The notes under the pieces were generated by a model. The model did no database searches. It had not been told where the DNA came from and saw nothing but the letters and a program-made list of their open reading frames with translations. This document shows positions 19,819 through 21,825 of a stretch of 21,825 nucleotides of DNA, piece after piece; the stretch's first letter is position 1; every line of letters starts with the position of its first letter. The DNA comes from a virus: the IMG/VR virus record IMGVR_UViG_3300020421_000162, positions 1 through 21,825 of that record, one strand, 5' to 3'. Both the position numbers and the translations under genes were made by a program.

Positions 19819-20250
19819 TTAGCTCAAAACCGTGGCAACGTAAGAAGTTTCTATTCTTCCCATAAATAATGGTGCATCTTCAGTGCTAGAAAAGCTTGGC
19901 CCTTCTATAGATCCAACCTTTAAATACGCTCCTGTAGTACCTTTTGTTTCATCATTTAATGTCTCTAAAACATTAACAGCCGTTGTAATTAATGTTTGAT
20001 TCCTCGATGGCCCTTCTCCTTTTTTAGAAAAACAACGAATAACTATTGCTCCTCTAGCGTTATCAACGCTTGAACCTAGTGTTGGATCGTTTGTTAAGCC
20101 GAATGTAACATTTACTCTTACATGTTCGGTTGTGCTATTTGCTGGTGCAGCAGTGATGTTGTCGAAGAAAACAGGAACCGCAGGACTTAACGCTCCAAAA
20201 GCAGTTAATAATGGGTTTTCTACTTTTGCTCTGATTTTTTGGTAATTCAT
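19819..20250 (-). CDS. Tail terminator protein (DUF4128 / gpU-like)
   Basis: 143 aa, ATG at 20250 overlapping the upstream stop as TAATG. It starts with a helix (MNYQKIRAKVENPLLTAFGA), then VPVFFDNITAAPANSTTEHV, a strand HVRVNVTFGLT, RGAIVIRCFSKKGEG (about 66-80), a helix NQTLITTAVNVLETL, and a C-terminal strand GRIETSYVATVLS. The 'VP(V)..N ... W/HVR ... I....GEG...A..A..V' arrangement is that of tail terminators, which cap the finished tube as a hexameric ring and dock to the head. The order after the gp10/Z-like gene and before the tube gene supports this. Confidence 0.8.
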   Translation of the reverse strand: MNYQKIRAKVENPLLTAFGALSPAVPVFFDNITAAPANSTTEHVRVNVTFGLTNDPTLGSSVDNARGAIVIRCFSKKGEGPSRNQTLITTAVNVLETLNDETKGTTGAYLKVGSIEGPSFSSTEDAPLFMGRIETSYVATVLS

Positions 20251-20858
20251 TAGTCAGAAACACCTCTTGTTCTATAAGTCTCACTCGTAAGGAAGGTGTA
20301 ATTAGTAGGAACGTTAAGTTTCATACCCATATACTTTTTAATTATCTGATCTACTTTACCTCCACTTTTAAACGTAGAAAACCAATCTAAAGGTGCTGTT
20401 TTACTTGCCGTGCCTTTACCAAAAGAATCAGTAACTCCTCTTCGCATCACTCCAGCCCTACTTCCTCCTCCCTGTTTCCATTTTGCTGGATTAACTGGTC
20501 CACTTGGATACCAATCTCTATTAAATTTGCCCTCTTCTAAATCCATTGCGATAGCAGCATGAGGGGCTACATTTTCAATTCGTATTAACCATGTATTTTT
20601 AGAGGAAATTTCTTTTCCTGTTACTAAAGGTGCTCTGACAGGATCAGATTTTGGATCCCCTCCTCTTCTTCGAGAGGGTTGACTTTGGTTGCTTTGAGTT
20701 TTTATTACCCAAGAATTACCAAATTCACCTGACCATTGAGGCCCTGCTTTTTGCAATGCTCGAACAACAGCTTCAGAGCCACCAAGAACTTCCCCTGCTA
20801 TTGCAGAAGCAAATATTTCATCTGCTTTTTCTGCCAATTTCTTAAAAGGTATTATCAC
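20250..20858 (-). CDS. HK97 gp10 / Z-like tail completion (neck) protein
   Basis: 202 aa, GTG at 20858, overlapping the upstream stop as GTGA, with GAGG five nt upstream. The N-terminal helix (FKKLAEKADEIFASAIAGEV) leads to VRALQKAGPQWSGEFGNSW (about 33-51), the signature 'V..L...aP.dtG.LR.SW' region of gp10-like proteins. A middle basic, Gly-rich loop (SRRRGGDPKSDP) and a later IENVAPHAAIAMDLEEGK and WYPSGP follow; 'Y......G' after NVAPHA matches the family. The role is completing or activating the tail end that joins the head. It is longer than HK97 gp10 owing to the Gly/Lys-rich section at 130-165. Confidence 0.8.
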   Translation of the reverse strand: MIIPFKKLAEKADEIFASAIAGEVLGGSEAVVRALQKAGPQWSGEFGNSWVIKTQSNQSQPSRRRGGDPKSDPVRAPLVTGKEISSKNTWLIRIENVAPHAAIAMDLEEGKFNRDWYPSGPVNPAKWKQGGGSRAGVMRRGVTDSFGKGTASKTAPLDWFSTFKSGGKVDQIIKKYMGMKLNVPTNYTFLTSETYRTRGVSD

Positions 20859-21232
20859 TGTGGCCTCACAATTAGTGTGTGAAAGATAGGATTATCTCCT
20901 CTAGCTGTCTTTACACTAAGAATTTTTCCTTCTCTTGTAGCTCCTGCTTGTGGATATTGAACTCGATCTGCTTCCGTAGGATAATAATTTCCTAACTCTT
21001 CTGATCCAATCACCATTTTTACATCTGTTGTTTGGTATAAACCTTCATCTTCATTGGAATCAAGCGTTGTAATGACTCCTTTTACCGTTACATTTGTGTC
21101 CGATCCAGTTACAGCACCAGTTGTGGGGTTATAAGTCTTTGGTGTCGTGGACTTGATAAAAGTAAAGTCTTGACCCCAAGTGCTAAGAATACTTGCTGGA
21201 ATTGACCCAAATACATCATCAATTTTTGCCAT
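20855..21232 (-). CDS. Head-tail stopper / joining protein
   Basis: 125 aa from ATG at 21232. An upstream in-frame start at 21310 would add 26 residues (SWCLLSWWSWRPSSSGGE) that are simply the previous gene in another frame. I choose 21232 because GAGAGG at 21244-21239 lies six nt upstream and the previous stop is only 2 nt away. The body is a small beta barrel: DFTFIKSTTPKTYNPTTGAV, VTVKGVITTLDSNE, DVKMVIGSEELGNYYPTEAD, then GKILSVKTARGDNPIFHTLIV ending VRPQ. The pattern 'tY.p.tG.v...... V.gvi ... D.k.~i...~l......~d.v' and the gene order match stopper proteins (lambda gpFII or SPP1 gp16 type) that seal the portal-adaptor channel and receive the tail. Confidence 0.78.
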   Translation of the reverse strand: MAKIDDVFGSIPASILSTWGQDFTFIKSTTPKTYNPTTGAVTGSDTNVTVKGVITTLDSNEDEGLYQTTDVKMVIGSEELGNYYPTEADRVQYPQAGATREGKILSVKTARGDNPIFHTLIVRPQ

Positions 21233-21234
21233 AA

Positions 21235-21765
21235 TCAACCTCTCACCACCCGAACTTGATGGCCGCCAGCTCCACCAAGACAATAAGCACCAAGATAGGA
21301 CTGAAGCCAAGGATACACGTCAAAAACATTGTTCACATTGCCAGTAGCAAGACTAGCTTCGTTGTATTTCACCTTTAGTTCACCCATTTCTACTTCTTTT
21401 GCAACACCAGCAGTGCCAGTATTTCCTGTCATCGCATCCGTATCATTCGCTAAAGCTCTTGCTAATTCATACTGTGCATACTTGATTTTTGCAGGAATTA
21501 ACGTACAAGCAAGCTCAACATCATCAACTTGAAAGTTATTTCTAGGCCATTTTAATGCTTGGCCTTGATCACATCTATCGCCGTAATAATTAAAGCTGTC
21601 AATCCAGCGACAAGCAGAAATCAATGCTCGATTTTTTTGATCATCTGATTTATTTGTCCACGTTGAATCATCAGGAGAAGTTTCAAAGTAACTATTAGCT
21701 TCTGCCAAAGTGACATAACTATTAGAATTTTCACCTTTCAAAGTGGCGTGAATAGTTGCTGCCAC
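21235..21765 (-). CDS. Head-tail adaptor / connector protein (DnaT-like domain family)
   Basis: 176 aa, GTG at 21765 with GAGAGAT about 4-5 nt upstream. Contains NSYVTLAEANSYFE (14-27), STWTNKSDDQKNRALISACR, WIDSFNYYGDRCDQGQALKWPR (54-75, with YYGDRCD and QALKWPR), then LIPAKIKYAQYELARAL (about 88-104). This 'SYVt.eeAn.Y ... W.....~~K..AL..At..iD ... G.....QaL.WPR ... iP..ik.A..ELA' layout is common in phage head-completion adaptors, sometimes annotated as 'DnaT-like ssDNA-binding'. The role is inferred to be a ring under the portal that binds the stopper. The C-terminus is Gly-rich (CLGGAGGHQVRVVRG). Four-helix adaptor folds of gp6/gp15 type would suit the length. Confidence 0.78.
   Translation of the reverse strand: MAATIHATLKGENSNSYVTLAEANSYFETSPDDSTWTNKSDDQKNRALISACRWIDSFNYYGDRCDQGQALKWPRNNFQVDDVELACTLIPAKIKYAQYELARALANDTDAMTGNTGTAGVAKEVEMGELKVKYNEASLATGNVNNVFDVYPWLQSYLGAYCLGGAGGHQVRVVRG
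21239..21244 (-). promoter_or_regulatory. Ribosome binding site fixing the stopper gene start
   Basis: GAGAGG with a 6-nt spacer before ATG 21232-21230; it lies within the last codons of the adaptor gene and supports the shorter 125-aa stopper. Confidence 0.65.
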
Positions 21766-21789
21766 GCTTATCTCTCAAACATTGCTTTT

Positions 21790-21818
21790 ATTGTAGCGTC
21801 ATAAAAAACCCCCACCAA
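21790..21818 (-). promoter_or_regulatory. Weak promoter candidate upstream of the adaptor gene
   Basis: Minus strand: TTGGTG (21818-21813), 17-nt spacer, TACAAT (21795-21790). The -10 matches 5 of 6 bases and the -35 only 3 of 6. The spacer contains GGGGTTTTTT, which may instead be the 3' half of a terminator whose 5' arm lies beyond the window. The two readings cannot be separated here. Confidence 0.25.
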
Positions 21819-21825
21819 ATAAATG

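Noticed and set aside
21233-21310. 26-residue N-terminal extension of the stopper (SWCLLSWWSWRP), which could look like a signal or membrane segment
   Set aside because: It is the adaptor gene's Gly-rich C-terminus in another frame. A good ribosome-binding site sits just before the internal ATG at 21232.

Overview
This window is the head-tail joining, tail and adsorption module of a long non-contractile-tailed (siphovirus-type) phage or prophage. No sheath, contractile baseplate, capsid, terminase, integrase or replication gene is visible. The base composition is AT-rich. Two 2-oxoglutarate/Fe(II) oxygenase-like genes sit beside the fibres. The fibre proteins carry N-terminal, glycine-rich and decorated-repeat domains that I associate with marine cyanophages. 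Together these suggest a phage of marine picocyanobacteria (Prochlorococcus or Synechococcus), but the host is an inference. No host gene, tRNA, rRNA, IS element, CRISPR array or attachment site was seen.

All genes but one are on the minus strand, so the operon reads from the right edge leftwards. From right to left it runs: head-tail adaptor (21235-21765), head-tail stopper (20855-21232), gp10/Z-like tail completion protein (20250-20858), tail terminator (19819-20250), major tail tube protein (19020-19790), an intrinsic terminator (18966-18991), a tail assembly chaperone G with a -1 frameshift extension T (18563-18925, extended to 18381), a 1040-aa tape measure (15232-18354), an L-like tip protein (14747-15235), a K-like NlpC/P60-fold protein (14370-14750), an I/J-like tip protein (11893-14466), a second J-like part (10306-11892), an M-like protein (9875-10306), and two further tail-tube-like proteins (9392-9844 and 8522-9388). 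The order mirrors the lambda series Z-U-V-G/T-H-...-L-K-I-J. Genes are packed with 1-4 nt stop/start overlaps or gaps of a few tens of bases. The largest non-coding gap is 94 bp, and no stretch of 300 bp lacks a gene.

The left third is the adsorption apparatus: a 1716-aa repeat-rich tail fibre (3337-8487), a glycine-rich adhesin-like protein (2308-3291), a small acidic protein possibly serving fibre assembly (1819-2307), and an oxygenase-like protein (1175-1822). The only plus-strand gene, a second oxygenase-like protein (401-1174), converges on the first with no intervening base. A small conserved phage protein (11-349) is divergent from it across a 51-bp gap.

The most notable points are: (i) a programmed -1 frameshift signal, C CCA AAG, at the end of the chaperone gene that reveals an otherwise hidden T-like reading frame; (ii) a cupredoxin-like domain with a full type-1 copper ligand set embedded in the giant tail fibre; (iii) three proteins with the same tail-tube-like core in one tail cluster; (iv) an I/J fusion with a separately encoded second half of J; and (v) the convergent oxygenase pair.
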